From Coffea arabica (taxonomy: Eukaryota; Streptophyta; Magnoliopsida; Gentianales; Rubiaceae), in the NCBI RefSeq assembly GCF_036785885.1, contig NC_092310.1:6696001-6760000 (forward strand): a stretch of DNA of 64,000 nucleotides, in the 5' to 3' direction. Every line of letters starts with the position of its first letter. Within the stretch, counting starts at the first letter, position 1. Both the position numbers and the translations under genes were made by a program. Below the pieces are notes generated by a model. The model did not search any database, was not told the DNA's origin, and was given only the letters and a program-made list of their open reading frames with translations. Below, piece by piece: positions 34,500 through 49,778 of the stretch.

Positions 34500-37010
34500 A
34501 GTGACTCAATTATAGAGGCACGGCCATCAACCAAATGTTGGAAAAGAGGTAAAAGGGCAAATATCAAGATCAGGCAGAAGGCTCAGTTTGTCATCAAGAT
34601 CAGGCAGAAGGCTCAGTTTGTCAAGCTCGCCAACTTCTTTGATTAGAGTATCATCATTTATAATTTAGTAGAAGTGATACGCAACCGGTGCAACAGTTTT
34701 GGGAATTTCTTCAACGGCAGCATTATTAATACAGCACATTTTAAAAGGAACAAGCAGTTTTTTGACGCGAGCAGCATTACGATCGAAAGCAACAGCAGAA
34801 ACCTCTACTCCCTGAATCACACAAGAAACATAAGGAATAAACAAAACTGAAAATATAACACAGGTTACATGTTTTGATCTTTGTCTTTTGAAGAGCTAAA
34901 TTGCATTAATGTTAAAAATGGTAAACCAGATGCTCAAATTCACTATACAACCTGTACAGTTGGCTCAAAAATAGGATAATTTTTTCATTCCAAACCCCCG
35001 AGACATTAACACTGAATATATTATTGAAATCATTACTGTATACTTCAAGTAAGCAAAAGGACCACATAGTAAACTATGACACCACAAAAGGGGCAAAAAG
35101 CTAAACCTACATGCAAATTGTCAAAGACAAAGTGACAATACACTTTCGTGGCACATTCAGCATCAGTAGTTTTAAGATGTGAGGCCTCAATGACTTGGAT
35201 GATAGTCCGTCAAAGCAAAGAACTGTGGACCTCAAATATACTCAATCCCTTTACATCCATCTAACAACAAAAGGAAAGAGAAACACGTCAAGAAAGGAAA
35301 ATGGGGAAAAAATGGTGAAACCATGTGGACTATACATGCATAGAGAATTCAAGAAAAAGAGAAAAAGAATAGCAAAAGTAAAGTAATAGCAAATATAGAG
35401 GCCAGAATAGAAAAAATGATACTCAATACAATGAAGAAACTGCATTCAACACAAGCAAACATGAACAAAGGTAACAATGTTAACCTTTCCCCCCAAAAAA
35501 AAAAAGGAAAAAAAGACTTCACAGCACACACAAATGGAAAAAAAAAAGGTAAACCAGATGCTCAAATTCACTATACAACATGTCCAGTTGGCTAAAAAAT
35601 AGTATAATTTTTTCATTCCAAACCCCCGCGGCATTAACACTGAATATATTACTGAAATCGTTACTATATACTTCAAGTAAAAGGACAGCAGAGTAAACTA
35701 CGATAGCACAAAAGGGGCAAAACGCTAAACCTACATGCGAATCATCAAAGACAAAGCGATGATACACTTTCGTGGCACATTCTGCATCAGTAGTTTTTAG
35801 ATGTGAGGCTGGATGATAGTCCGTTGAAGCAAAGAACCGTGGACCTCAAATATACTCAATGCCTTTACATCCATCTAACAACAAAAGGAAAGAGAAAACA
35901 GGTCAAGAAATGAAAATGAGGATAAAAAGGTGAACCCATGTGGACTACACATGCATAGAGAAATCAAGAAAAAGAGGGAAAAAGCATAGCAAAAGTAAAG
36001 TAATAGCTAATAGAGAGGCCAGAACAGGAAAAAAAGGATACTCAATATATTGAAGAGACTGCATTGAATACAACCAAACATGAACAAAGGTAACAATGTC
36101 AACCTCTCCCCCCCCCCCCCAACAAAAAAACAAAAAAAAAAAAGGGGAAAAAAAACTTCACAGCATACACAGATGAATAAGTCCGGCGGAAGGAAGGAAA
36201 AAGGACAAGCAGGTGTACACAATGAATTGGATGGTAAGAGTAAACCAAAGCAGAGAACCATGGACCTCAATATGCACAATAACTTTACACACATCTGATA
36301 TCAAAAGCAAATAAAAAACAGGGCAAGACAGAAAAATAAGGGAAAAAACCGAAAAGAAAACCATGAGGAATATACACACATCCAGAATCCAAGGAAAAGG
36401 GAAGAAAAGTTCAAAGGAAAAGGAAGGGAAATGATAGCAGAAGTAAAGAAGCAGCAAATACTAAAAAAAAAAAAAAACTCACTAAAGAAAGGAAAATAGA
36501 TAACACAATGGGAAAAAACATAGCCAAAACCAAAGCACACTAATTACAGAATAAAAGCAACCAAAGCAGAAGGATTAAAGTGTAAAATTAAGAGATAAAT
36601 AGCATTAAAAAAAGAAAAAAAAAAGAATAATTCACCAGGATTGATGGAGGAAGAATAAGCTCCCTGCAAAAAAATAGTAAATGAGAAGAATGGAAGAAAA
36701 GAAAGAAATATTTGGCTGGATACAAAGAAATCAAAGACAAAAAAACTAATCCATTCAGAGCATCTAAGATAAAATAGTTCAAATAAAGGTTAAAAATTAA
36801 ACCATAAAAAGGAAAGTAAATGGGAAAGTTATGGAATTACTGCAGCAAGTTTTTCCGTCTTAACCAACTGTAGTGGTGGTGGACCAAAAAAGGAAGGAGG
36901 AAGAGGAAAAGGGTGAGGTGAAGGAGAAGGGGAAGAGAGGGGCAAGCGGCAGAAATTTGAGAGACCCTAGAGAGCAAGTCTATGTAGATGTCTATCAATC
37001 CCAGTCCATT
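34500..37010 (-). pseudogene. unidentified minus-strand coding remnants
   Basis: On the minus strand there are exon-like pieces. Near 34630-34815 the sequence reads GVEVSAVAFDRNAARVKKLL and VEEIPKTVAPVAYHFY, then a stop. Near 34460-34560 in another frame it reads RASIIESLASFLYALPARKA. Around 35110-35200 it reads VIEASHLKTTDAECATKVYC, with a similar copy near 35740-35820. A Pro/Ser/Leu-rich stretch at 36840-36990 could be a first exon. These look like parts of a multi-exon gene that has decayed, but I do not recognise the family. A 30-bp direct repeat (ATCAAGATCAGGCAGAAGGC...) is present twice at about 34564-34623. Confidence 0.3.
34919..36440. repeat. tandem duplication of about 0.62 kb plus a partial third copy
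   Basis: Copy A (about 34919-35546) and copy B (about 35547-36170) share GTAAACCAGATGCTCAAATT, CATTCCAAACCCCCG and AACATGAACAAAGGTAACAA in the same order with an offset of 619-628 bp. A diverged partial third copy at about 36230-36410 repeats GAACCATGGACCTCAA-like and CACATCTGATATCAAAAG-like segments. Each A/B copy ends in a C-rich then A-rich run. Confidence 0.8.
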
Positions 37011-37019
37011 GCATGAAGG

Positions 37020-37990
37020 GTTTTAGCGATCTTAAAAAAAAGGCTGGCAACCCAAGTGTGCGGCACGTAGGAGGACGAAAGAATTGTGCTGGATCCAATT
37101 GCCATTTTATCTACTTATGTTGAAAAGTCTCCTCTCTTCCATATGTTATTAAATTGTCCAACTTCCCTTGTTGATGTTTCCTTAAGGCTTAATGTAATTA
37201 AACCAAACTGTGTCAAGGATTATGTGGCTCAACTTATTTTTTGATTTTTATTATATTTAAAATAAAAACTGAAGCCAGTCACAATCATTTGTCAACCTCT
37301 TATGGCAGAACCAATAACCATAGCGGGTATATGACTATGTCCCTCCTCAAACCCTCTCCTTTTGCCTGGTAAAAATTAGAGTGGTTGTTGAAGTGAAATC
37401 TCACAAAAAAATTAGTCACTGGTTGCCCTGTTATATATTTTCAGTTGTACCCAGTTCCAGAGATTTTCAAGAATAGAATGCTCTGCCTCAGCCGGTCTAA
37501 GAAAGAAATACGTACTAGAGTGCTTCAGACAAGAAAATATGTATACCAACTACAAAGTTCCATGAGGTATAACATATAAGCTGTAATTAATCAAAAATAG
37601 AAATTAAAAACGCAACAAAGGGATGAAACAAACGATAGAGAAGAAACTTGTCAATTCTTTAATCGAACATGTAAGTTGGTACAGAAGAAGATCTCCACAG
37701 AACTTTTGTCATGCTTCAGTCTGCTGTAGTTATATCTCATTCGTATATAGAAAATATACAATGGAAATTGACTATTCTCAAAATGCTTGCTACAACAACT
37801 TGGGCGCTGAAATCATCCAGCAAAAAGGGTAATGAAATGCATCCATCCAACAGAACCAAACGATACTCATCCTTTTGATCTGAAGAAGGCAACAGTTTAA
37901 TTGTACCTCACGAAATGAGAATTGCTTCATGCTTGCAACTGATTGGATAAAATTTGACTTCCACTAATTGTGCAAGATTCTTGCTTTCCA
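37020..37990. other. intergenic region downstream of ABP1
   Basis: No gene recognised. The short plus-strand ORF at 37623-37832 has no family signal. The part adjoining 37993 would hold the ABP1 3' UTR (minus strand) and its polyadenylation signal, which I could not pinpoint. Confidence 0.5.
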
Positions 37991-37992
37991 AG

Positions 37993-40213
<2,221 letters not shown>

Positions 40214-40400
40214 ATTCTCGGCCAGGACTGCACAGACCGCTCAGGTCTACGATTATGAAAGATATGGAAAATCTAAACGGGTATTGTGTCACGTGACATC
40301 ATGTGATACTGAAATCGGGGCTCAAAACAATTTTGGAATTGGCTCCTTCAAGGATTAGCCCTTTTAGTTTGTACGCTCTTGGCCCACGTTACCATTCCAA

Positions 40401-40630
40401 GGATCCGTTTGGAACCTGAATTTTTTGAAAATTTATCTAAAATTTTACTGTAGATCACTGTAGAAGTAGTAGAAAAAACTTACTGTATAAGTTTTTTAAA
40501 AACTTTACTGTAGCAATTTTTTAAAAATTTTAGGGTAGCAATTTTTTTACAAAATTTTTTTATAACTTAAAAAAAAATTTAGGGAAAAATTCCCTCCCTA
40601 AATTTTTTTTTTCCTGTATCCAAAAATTGT
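40401..40630. mobile_element. MITE-like AT-rich element
   Basis: Starts GGATCCGTTTGGAACCTG and ends near CCTGTATCCAAAAATTG, giving an imperfect short inverted repeat (GTTTGGA / TCCAAA). The interior has repeated ACTGTAG motifs and long A/T runs. It lies upstream of ABP1 and abuts the L7 pseudogene. Ends are approximate. Confidence 0.4.
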
Positions 40631-40640
40631 GCTCTATATT

Positions 40641-41388
40641 ACTGTATCAAAATTAGGATTACATTTTTGTCAACCCGAAAGCCAAGTTGCTTTTCATTGT
40701 TCGCATTCGAGGTATCAATGCTATGCATCCAAGGACTAAGAAGATTTTGCAGCTTCTGCGCCTGAGATAGATATTTAATGGTGTATTCCTAAAGGTTAAC
40801 AAGGCAACGCTGAATATGCTACACCGAGTTGAGCCTTATGTTGCTTATGGATACCCCAACTTGAAGAGTGTTAAGGAATTGATTTACAAGAGAGGCTATG
40901 GCAAGGTAAACAAGCAGAGAATTGCATTGACTGACAACTCAATCATTGAACAGGCTTTGGGAAAACATGGTATTATCTGCATTGAAGACCTTGCCCATGA
41001 GATCCTGACAGTTGGACCTCACTTTAAGGAGGCAAACAATTTTCTCTGGCCATTCAAACTTAAGGCGCCTCTTAGTGGCTTGAAGAAGAAGAGAAATCAC
41101 TATGTTGAATGAGGCGATGCTGGCAACCGTGAAGACTATATCAATGAACTTATCAGGAGAATGAACTAGATTGATTGCTACAATAAATGAATCATTGTTA
41201 CAGTTTTGGAGGTCCTTTCCGATGGATTTTTAAGTTTATCCATAACCCCTTTCTAGACGTGATTTAGGATCATATTTAGATCAATTTTTTATTTTCATCT
41301 TTTAATTGTCACCTTAAAGCAACTTTGCTAGACCTTAGATTTTGTGAGAATTTAAGGTGATTTTGTTCTAAAAATAAAAATAAAAAAG
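40641..41388 (+). pseudogene. RPL7: processed pseudogene of 60S ribosomal protein L7 (uL30)
   Basis: Intronless and 5'-truncated. From about 40641 it reads the second part of L7: [20 protein letters not shown], a TAG replacing a sense codon at about 40768, then [20 protein letters not shown] and [20 protein letters not shown]. Next come [15 protein letters not shown] and [24 protein letters not shown] at 41110-41112 interrupts before GDAGNREDYINELIRRMN and the natural stop at 41168-41170. The 3' tail ends in a decayed A-rich tract near 41371-41388. Loss of introns, 5' truncation and an A-rich tail point to LINE-mediated retroposition. Confidence 0.88.
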
Positions 41389-41692
41389 TTACACATGGAG
41401 ATTTTCTTATATTTCACAGTAATATAAAAGCTCACACCTGTATGCAAACAATTTGTTATAACAAAATAATTTGGACAAGTTGTAAAAATATTACATTCAC
41501 TCAAGTGGAAAGGAATCCGTTAACCCAACCTTGACAAGAAGGCTTAAATTTTTACAGTACCAAATATCCATCCCAAATATTAAAAAAGAGTCATATTATA
41601 CAACTGAAAATAGTTCGAGCTACGTGGAAATCAAGCGTGGCAACCATATACTACTCATTTCGGTGAAGGTACATGTGATCAGCCATTACATT

Positions 41693-42901
41693 TCATAATT
41701 CTTTCCAATCATGGAGTGCTTCTGGAGTGACATGAAATTGTGGCATTTGAGCTCCTTCGGTATCTGCGCCATCCATATTTGCTTCATCCTTCAAGTAGAT
41801 GTCATATGGCTGCATCTCCCTAATGAAATTGTGCAGTACACAGCACACCACTACAATGTTCCTCTGTGCCTCAATAGGATAGTTTTTCATTGGACCATCC
41901 AAAATTTTGAATCTCATTTTCCATACCCCAAACGTCCTCTCTATTATATTCTGAACCGAAGAATGGCGGCGATTAAATAATCTTTTTTGTGCAGTTTGTG
42001 ATCTCCCTCCTAGACCACTCTTAAAAGGGGCCATGAATCCTGGCATGTGTCTATACGCTGCATCAACCATGTAATATTTTTCAGCCGGTGGTACAGGAAA
42101 TGCTGCATCCGGATTGGATATAGCATCCAATAAGACACAGCTATCATGGGCACTTCCTTCCCGGCCAGCTCTGACATATACGAACCTCATATCATGGTCA
42201 CATGCAGCTAAAACATTCTATGAAAGCGTGTCTTTTCTGTTATGAAAGGCATCATGTTCCTCTCTTGGCACGCTTGTCGAGACATGTGTTCCATCAATAG
42301 CCCCAATACAATCCTACATATTGAATTTGAATGCAAATTAGTCATAAATTTAACTTATGAGTTTTAAGATGCGGCCAGGTACCTTAAACCATGGATAAAA
42401 TCATCTATTATTCCGAATCCGAGAATGAGTAGTATCTGTGTTTCTATGTCGGAGTACAATAGGTGCTAATTGGACTAAGGCATGGCATAGGCGGCATACG
42501 TGTCGATGAATTGTCTCAGTGGAATGCTGGAATTGTTCACCTAGCACTTTTTGTGTCAAATCATGGCTCACACCATATAAGGCAATTGCTACGCTTTCCT
42601 CTAAAGTCACTTTATCACAGGGGCCCTCAGTAATGTATCCACCTTCTCGCAATATCCGATATAGTTGAATAAATGTGGGCACATTCATGCGCATGTTGTT
42701 AAGCATCCTAATGCACTTTCCCCCTAATAGGTCCTTAACCCAACCCTGACCAGTCATAGCACTCGTGTGGACTAGCTGTCTTGTCCTTGGAACCTGATAG
42801 GTTTGAAAGTGCCACTGTAGAATCAACACAGCAGTTGCGGCTCTTCTTGCATCCTCTGGGTCATCTAAATTTACTCCAAAATTGGGCAGAGTGCTAGCCA
42901 T
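41693..42901 (-). pseudogene. PIF/Harbinger DDE transposase, two exons, nonsense mutations
   Basis: Exon 1 42383-42901 starts with ATG (MASTLPNFGVNLDDPEDARR). Exon 2 is 41693-42313. The 69-bp intron has GT...AG borders and is phase 0. The N-terminal helix-turn-helix region includes VTLEESVAIALYGVSHDLTQ and STETIHRHVCR. The catalytic triad is visible: Asp in CIGAIDGTHV (start of exon 2), Asp in GREGSAHDSCVLLD, Glu in NIIERTFGVWKMRF. The product would cut and paste the element together with ORF1. Two in-frame stops, TGA at 42401-42403 (Arg codon in relatives) and TAG at 42218-42220, disable it. Otherwise the frame is open with no shifts, so the decay is recent. Confidence 0.9.
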
Positions 42902-43252
42902 TTATCCTCTGTATGGACAAAACACCTGCATGGGAAAATAAAGTACAGGATAAGGCCCAAATGCCTCAAAAGCTAGGAATATGTGAACTAGTCAAGCAAC
43001 TCTTATATTAAAGTAGAAATCCTATTTATTATTAATTCTCTCAAAAAGTGCATATTCGAAATGCCGAAAGTTTATCAAATCATCTTGAAATGATCCAAAC
43101 TATGAAATAAGACAACCCCAGTGCAAGTTCGTTTCCCAACAGGGAAAACTAGCATCCTTCAATCACAAATACAAATATTTTACATTAAAACATGCAAACT
43201 TATAGCCTTCCAACTGGAGATGAACCTCTAGGCACATGCAGGTCTCAATCAT

Positions 43253-44345
43253 CTAGTTCGCCCCCCCAATACTCAGTGCATATAACCGTTTCCTAGCATC
43301 ACTCTTTTGACTCAGAAACATCCTCTGATGGTCCGTGGAATCAGCCAACTTCACAGCTGCTGTAATGAATACTTTATCCGGCAAGCTTTCTATTTTGTTT
43401 AAGGCTGCATCTGCCTTTATCACCGAGAAAGAGTCATCATCCACGTAATTTGGAGGAGGAGGAGGAGCTGGAGTAGCAGCAGGTGGGGGTGGTAGGGCAT
43501 CTACGCTCTGGGAGGTGCTCCGATCGGAAGCAAACGTTGCATCCATCCAAGATATGGCATTATTGTAGGAGGTTCGACTTAGACCAGGCGGGAGGTCGCC
43601 GTCCCCGGCGAATGAAGATTCCAGAGTCTTCCCTTTCCCTTTGCCTTTGCTCTTTGAATGTTTGGCATCCGATTTCCTAGTTGGAGGCATAGGAGGGATC
43701 ATTTCATCAATCAGGTCCACGTGCTCCATGCCCTGGCCACCCATATTGTGATATGCTTGACTTTGCCTCGCCCTTATCTCATCATTAATGTCAACTGGTG
43801 GCTGGTTTGAATCCCTTGCATATTGCCTTTGGGTATCCATTTTGTCAAACACCTCCGATAACATGTAGAAGACACGGCAATCTTTGTTGTGGAAAGTCTC
43901 AAAAGATGGGTTCTTCTACACATTTAACACCAAAAATTAGCCATTAGAGGATGTTAAAAAACAGCTTTTTACACTTTATAAGCTTATGATGAAATACAAA
44001 AAATTAATTTTCTACCTTAATCATAACTTGCCATTTGCTTTCGTCCATAGTTACAGTCTAAAGGAGGGGATCCCATCCGGCCCCAGTCACCCTCAACCGC
44101 ATGTGATTGTATTCTTGTGTCAGATGCCTTAATGCATAATACTTCGCCTTGATTTGATTTGGATCAAAGTGGCATCCTTTTTTGACAAATTCATCAACAA
44201 TTGCCGGGAAGACCTCGCTCTTTAAGTTGCCCTTGTTCATTCTATTATCCCATTTAATTTCAACCAAGTATTCTGCAAATTCAAGCTCTCGCTCTATTGG
44301 AAATTGGGCACGACCTTGCCTTGATGAACCAACCTTGCCAGCCAT
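43253..44345 (-). pseudogene. PIF/Harbinger ORF1, Myb/SANT-like DNA-binding protein, two exons
   Basis: Exon 1 44016-44345 (ATG at 44345, MAGKVGSSRQG), exon 2 43253-43915; the 100-bp intron (43916-44015) has GT...AG borders at phase 0. Residues about 10-110 form the Myb/SANT-like domain: FAEYLVEIKWDNRMNKGNLK, FDPNQIKAKYYALRHL and GWDPLL, continuing into KNPSFETFHNKDCRVFY in exon 2. The rest is Pro/Ser/Lys-rich (SKSKGKGKGK, likely nuclear localisation) with a conserved C-terminal helix (KRLYALS). ORF1 partners the transposase in binding the element ends. One TAG at 44058-44060 breaks the frame. Confidence 0.85.
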
Positions 44346-46629
44346 TGATTTTTTACACTTTATGTACGACAAATAGATTAGCGAAAGTTGGCAATTAAGG
44401 ATGCTAAACAGAAATTGAAAGGCATCTATAGCATCCAATGCAAGTAGTTTATGTATAGCCCCAATGGAAGTAAACACTAATTTATCTATAGCCCCAATGC
44501 AAGTAAACAAAAATCTTATACAGATATTTATCTATGGATTCTCTTATTGCATATATAGCAATAGAAGTATTAACACAGGTGAATCACGTCTAAATAATAG
44601 CAAAGAACAAATAGGATAGCCAATCCCAATACAGGACACACAAAATAGTTAACTCTTATATTATAGACGGGGTTGGAAAAAGAGACTGGTCAGATAATAC
44701 CTTGAAGTAATTGGTGATAGAAAGCTGTAAGTCGTTCTCTCCACACTCGGACCAAATAGTGGTAACAGGATCAGGAAGTAAGAGTTTTCCGACTGTTAGC
44801 GAAAGTAAACATTAGCCAGGCCATTTCTTAACAATCTGATATGCAAGTTGAAAAAAAACCCCAAAACAAACCTCTAGAAACGGATCTAGTGCACGACGGC
44901 ATAAACCTGTGGACAGAAGAATGTATGCCTATGATAAGTAATGTTGGAAATAAGCACCAAATTACCTAAATCTATAAAAAAAAAAACAGAAAAATGAGCT
45001 AAAGAAAGAAATGAAAAATTCCACAATCAACCAAGATAGCTATTTGCAGTCAATTCCATGTCAAGCTACCATAGTATATAACAAATCAATTCAACAGACA
45101 CATTAGCATTTGGCATAGTATATAATTACGGTGAAAACACATTAGCATTTGGCATTGCTTGGACCGAACAGATAGGGTTGTGCATAGAAGAAAAAAAACA
45201 TCTTAATATCCAGAACCAGTGTTTTTACAACTAAAAGAAATGGTCAAACAGCACATTGTACTCGTTTGTAAACAGATATTGACATCTTCATCTGGAAAAC
45301 AAACATTTAAGACCAGATATTGACGATAAAAAATAACTTGTTGACATGATTAAAACTATTCTGTCATGCAAGTCTATCATCTTATTCGCTAGTTTAAGCT
45401 GCAGAAATTTGTACCATTAATGGCCTAAGAAAAAGCAACCAACTAAACAGGCGACAAGCAATAAATACTCAAGTACCTCCAGAAAATTTAAAAGCTTTCA
45501 TTGGCTGGGGAAACGAAATTACTCTCAAAGTACCAGCATATACAATAGCAAATTCATCCTGGTGAAATTAATTGCATGCTACAGGGCCAATAAATAAATA
45601 AAGATGTCTAACAGACCAACCTCCAGTATGAATTCTCTGAACAAAATGCAATAGAAAAACCAAGAAATAGTGCAAAGTTCGAAAACTTGGAAGTTCCATA
45701 CACACAACATCCCCATTTCATACACACAACATCTAGGAGGTGCGACTTATACAAGCTTCAATCACTCTAAACCAGAAATGAATTCCAAATACGAAAAATG
45801 CTCTTACAGGGAAATAATGGCCATTCAACCACTCTAAACCAACACATATTCCTAACTAAAATACCAGATTTGCTTTTGCCTTTTTTCCATTACAAGCCTC
45901 AATTATGGTTCATCCAATAAACAAAAAAAACTCAAGTAATCAGGAAAAACACTAAATCATGGCCAAACCAGAACTATTTTGTCTTCATAATTCATACTTA
46001 AATCCCGTGTCATAAGATAATTTTCATTAAATAGCATCTAATTTAAGTATAAGATCTGACCTATAGGAAATTTTTACACATAACAACACACAGAGTTCTC
46101 TCGACTTCAATTGAAATTATTCACAAGTAGGTGAATCTTAGAATATCCTGTATACTCAGATCAGAAAGATTACAAATGTACCGCAAAGGCCATAAAATTA
46201 GCAACAATCCCACCAATTTAAAAAAAATACCCAAATGGAAAGGAATGTACCGGGAAAAGCGACTGCTCAGTCATTTTAGCAAACTGCCACTTCAAAAAAA
46301 AAGGAAAATCAAACATCCGAGCTAATCTTGTAACAGTTCTGGTAATTATGCACCTGAAAGTAGAGGGCTTTTGTAGCGGCCGGACAAGGGCAGCTGTTGC
46401 AGAGCTCACCGTGATGGACGACACTACTATCAGCCACCGTAGACTCTTGCCGGACTTCAACGAGTGTCGATGACGAAAATACTACTCATTTGGAGGACAC
46501 CAGCGAGACTGCTACACCAATAGAGGAGTGTAGAAAAACCTCGTGTGCAGCTTGTCTTTGGGTTTATCAGCCTACCAGTGAGAAGAATTAACTTGGTGTT
46601 CACCTGCGGTTCAGCAATAGGAAGCCTGC
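43481..46629 (-). repeat. tandem duplication unit 1 (3149 bp)
   Basis: Runs from within ORF1 exon 2 (GGTAGGGCATCTACGCT) to GCAATAGGAAGCCTGC. It is repeated head-to-tail at 46630-49778 with an offset of 3149 bp and only scattered substitutions and 1-bp indels. The region 44346-46629 is the non-coding 5' part of the transposon. It includes a GC-richer stretch at 46370-46560 that could be an upstream untranslated exon. Confidence 0.9.
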
Positions 46630-47494
46630 GGGTGCGGGTGGTAGGGCATCTACGCTATGGGAGGTGCTCCGATCGGAAGCAAACGTTGCATCCATCCAAG
46701 ATATGGCATTATTGTAGGAGGTTCGATTTAGACCAGGCGGGAGGTCGCCGTCCCCGGTGGATGAAGATTCCGGTGTCTTCCTTTTCCCTTTGCCTTTGCT
46801 TTTTGAATGTTTGGCATCCGATTTCCCAGTTGGAGGCATAGGAGGGATCATTTCATCAGTTAGGTCCACGTGCTCCGTGCTCTGGCCACCCATATTGTGA
46901 TATGCTTGACTTTGCCTCGCCCATATCTCATCATTAATGTCAACTGGTGGCTAGTTTGAATCCCTTGCATATCGCCTTTGGGCATCAATTTTGTCAAACA
47001 CCTCCGATAACATGTAGAAGATTTAGCAATCTTTGTTGTGGAAAGTCTCAGAAGATGGGTTCTCCTACACATTTAACACCAAAAATTAGCCATTAGAGGA
47101 TGTTAAAAAAACAGTTTTTACACTGTATAAGCTTATGATGAAATACAAAAAATTAATTTTCTACCTTAATCATAACTTGCCATTTGCTTTCGTCCATAGT
47201 TACAGTCTAAAGGAGGGGATCCCATCCGGCCCCAGTCACCCTCAACCGCATGCGATTGTATTCTTGTATCAGATGCCTTAATGCATAATACTTCACCTTG
47301 ATTTGATTTGGATCAAAGTGGCATCCTTTTTTGACAAATTCATCAACAATTGCCGGGAAGACCTCGCTCTTTAAGTTGCCCTTGTTCATTCTATTATCCC
47401 ATTTAATTTCAACCAAGTATTCCGCAAATTCAAGCTCTCGCTCTATTGAAAATTGGGCACGACCTTGCCTTGATGAACCAACCTTGCCAGCCAT
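46630..47494 (-). pseudogene. second, truncated copy of Harbinger ORF1
   Basis: Exon 1 47165-47494 is almost identical to 44016-44345 and shares the same TAG (47207-47209). Exon 2 starts at 47064 (ENPSSETFHNKDC) and then has an immediate stop. It is cut at the duplication junction at 46629/46630, losing the Pro-rich segment and C-terminus. Confidence 0.88.
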
Positions 47495-49778
47495 TGATTT
47501 TTTACACTTTATGTACGACAAATAGATTAGCGAAAGTTGGCAATTAAGGATGCTAAACAGAAATTGAAAGGCATCTATAGCATCCAATGCAAGTAGTTTA
47601 TGTATAGCCCCAATGGAAGTAAACACTAATTTATCTATAGCCCCAATGCAAGTAAACAAAAATCTTATACAGATATTTATCTATGGATTCTCTTATTGCA
47701 TATATAGCAATAGAAGTATTAACACAGGTGAATCACGTCTAAATAATAGCAAAGAACAAATAGGATAGTCAATCCCAATACAGGACACACAAAATAGTTA
47801 ACTCTTATATTATAGATGGGGTTGGAAAAAGAGACTGGTCAGATAATACCTTGAAGTAATTGGTGATAGAAAGCTGTAAGTCGTTCTCTTCACACTCGGA
47901 CCAAATAGTGGTAACAGGATCAGAAAGTAAGAGTTTTCCGACTGTTAGCGAAAGTAAACATTAGCCAGGCCATTTCTTAACAATCCGACATGCAAGTTGA
48001 AAAAAAACCCCCCAAAACAAACCTCTAGAAACGGATCTAGTGCACAACGACATAAACTTGTGGACAGAAGAATGTATGCCTATGATAAGTAATGTTGGAA
48101 ATAAGCACCAAATTACCTAACTCTATAAAAAAACAGAAAAATGAGCTAAAGAAAGAAATGAAAAATTCCATATTCAACCAAGATAGCTATTTGCAGTCAA
48201 TTCCATGTCAAACTGCCATAGTATATAACAAATCAAATCAGCAGACACATTAGCATTTGGCATAGTATATAATCACGGTGAAGACACATTAGCATTTGGT
48301 ATTGCTTGGACCGAACAGATAGGGTTCTGCATAGAAGAAAAAAAGCATCTTAATATCCAGAACCAGTGTTTTTACAACTAAAAGAAATGGTCAAACAGCA
48401 CATTGTACTCATATGTAAACAGATATTGACATCTTCATTTGGAAAACAAACATTTAAGATCAGACATTGGCGATAAAAAATAACTTGTTGACATGATTAA
48501 AACTATCCTGTCATGCAAGTCTGTCATCTTATTCGCTAGTTTAAGCTGCAGAAATTTGTACCATTAATGGCCCAAGAAAAAGCAACCAACTAAACAGGCA
48601 ACAAGCAACAAATATTCAAGAACCTCCAGAAAATTTAAAAGCTTTCATTGGCTGGGGAAACGAAATTACTCTCAAAGTACCAGCTTATACAATAGCAAAT
48701 TCATCCTGGTGAAATTAATTGCATGCTACAGGGCCAATAAATAAATAAAGATGTCTAACAGACCAACCTCCAGTATAAATTCCCTGAACAAAATGCAATA
48801 GAAAAACCAAGAAATAGTGCAAAGTTCGAAAACTTGGAAGTTCCATACACACAACATCCCCATTTCATGCACACAACATCTAGGAGGTGCGACTTATACA
48901 AGCTTCAACCACTCTAAACCAGAAATGAATTCCAAATACGAAAAATGCTCTTACAGGGAAATAATGGCCATTCAACCACTCTAAACCAACACATATTCCT
49001 AACTAAAATACCAGATTTGCTTTTGCCTTTTTTCCATTACAAGCCTCAATTATGGTTCATCCAATAAACAGAAAAAACTCAAGTAATCAGGAAAAACACC
49101 AAATCATGGCCAAATCAGAACTATTTTATCTTCATAATTCATACTTAAATCCTGTGTCATAAGATAATTTTCATTAAATAGCATCTAATTTAAGTATAAG
49201 ATCTGACCTGTAGGAAATTTTTACACATAACAACACACAGAGTTCTCTTGGCTTCAATTGAAATTATTCACAAGTAGGTGAATCTTAGAATATCCTGCAT
49301 ACTCAGATCAAAAAGATTACAAATATACCGCAAAGGCCATAAAATTAGCAACAATCCCACCAATTTAAAAAAACATACCCAAATGGAAAGGAATGTTCCA
49401 GGAAAAGTGACTGCTCAGTCATTTTAGCAAGCTGCCGCTTCAAAAATAAAAGGAAAATCAAACATCCGAACTAATCTTGTAACAGTTCTGGTATTTATGC
49501 ACCTGAAAGTAGAGGGCTTTTGTAGCGGCCGGACGAAGGCAGCTGTTGCAGAGCTCACCGTGGTGGACGACGCTACTATCAGCCACCGTAGGCTCTTGCT
49601 GGACTTCAGCAAGTGTCGATGACGAAAATGCTACTTCTTCGGAGGACACTAGCGAGACTGCTATACCAGTAGAGGAGTGTAGAAAAACCTCGTGCGCAGC
49701 TTGTCTTTGGGTTTATCAGCCAACCAGCGAGAAGAATTAGCTTGGTGTTCACCTGTGATTCAGCAATAGGAAGCCTGC
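46630..49778 (-). repeat. tandem duplication unit 2 (3149 bp)
   Basis: Head-to-tail copy of 43481-46629. The right end (49778) passes directly into the unduplicated outer end of the transposon (CTTCTGTGCGTTGAG). The GC-richer upstream segment recurs at 49510-49740. Confidence 0.9.

Noticed and set aside
35349..36540. Many Phe/Leu-rich minus-strand ORFs suggesting membrane proteins
   Set aside because: They come from A-rich plus-strand DNA read in reverse (TTT and CTT codons). The overlap in several frames argues against coding.
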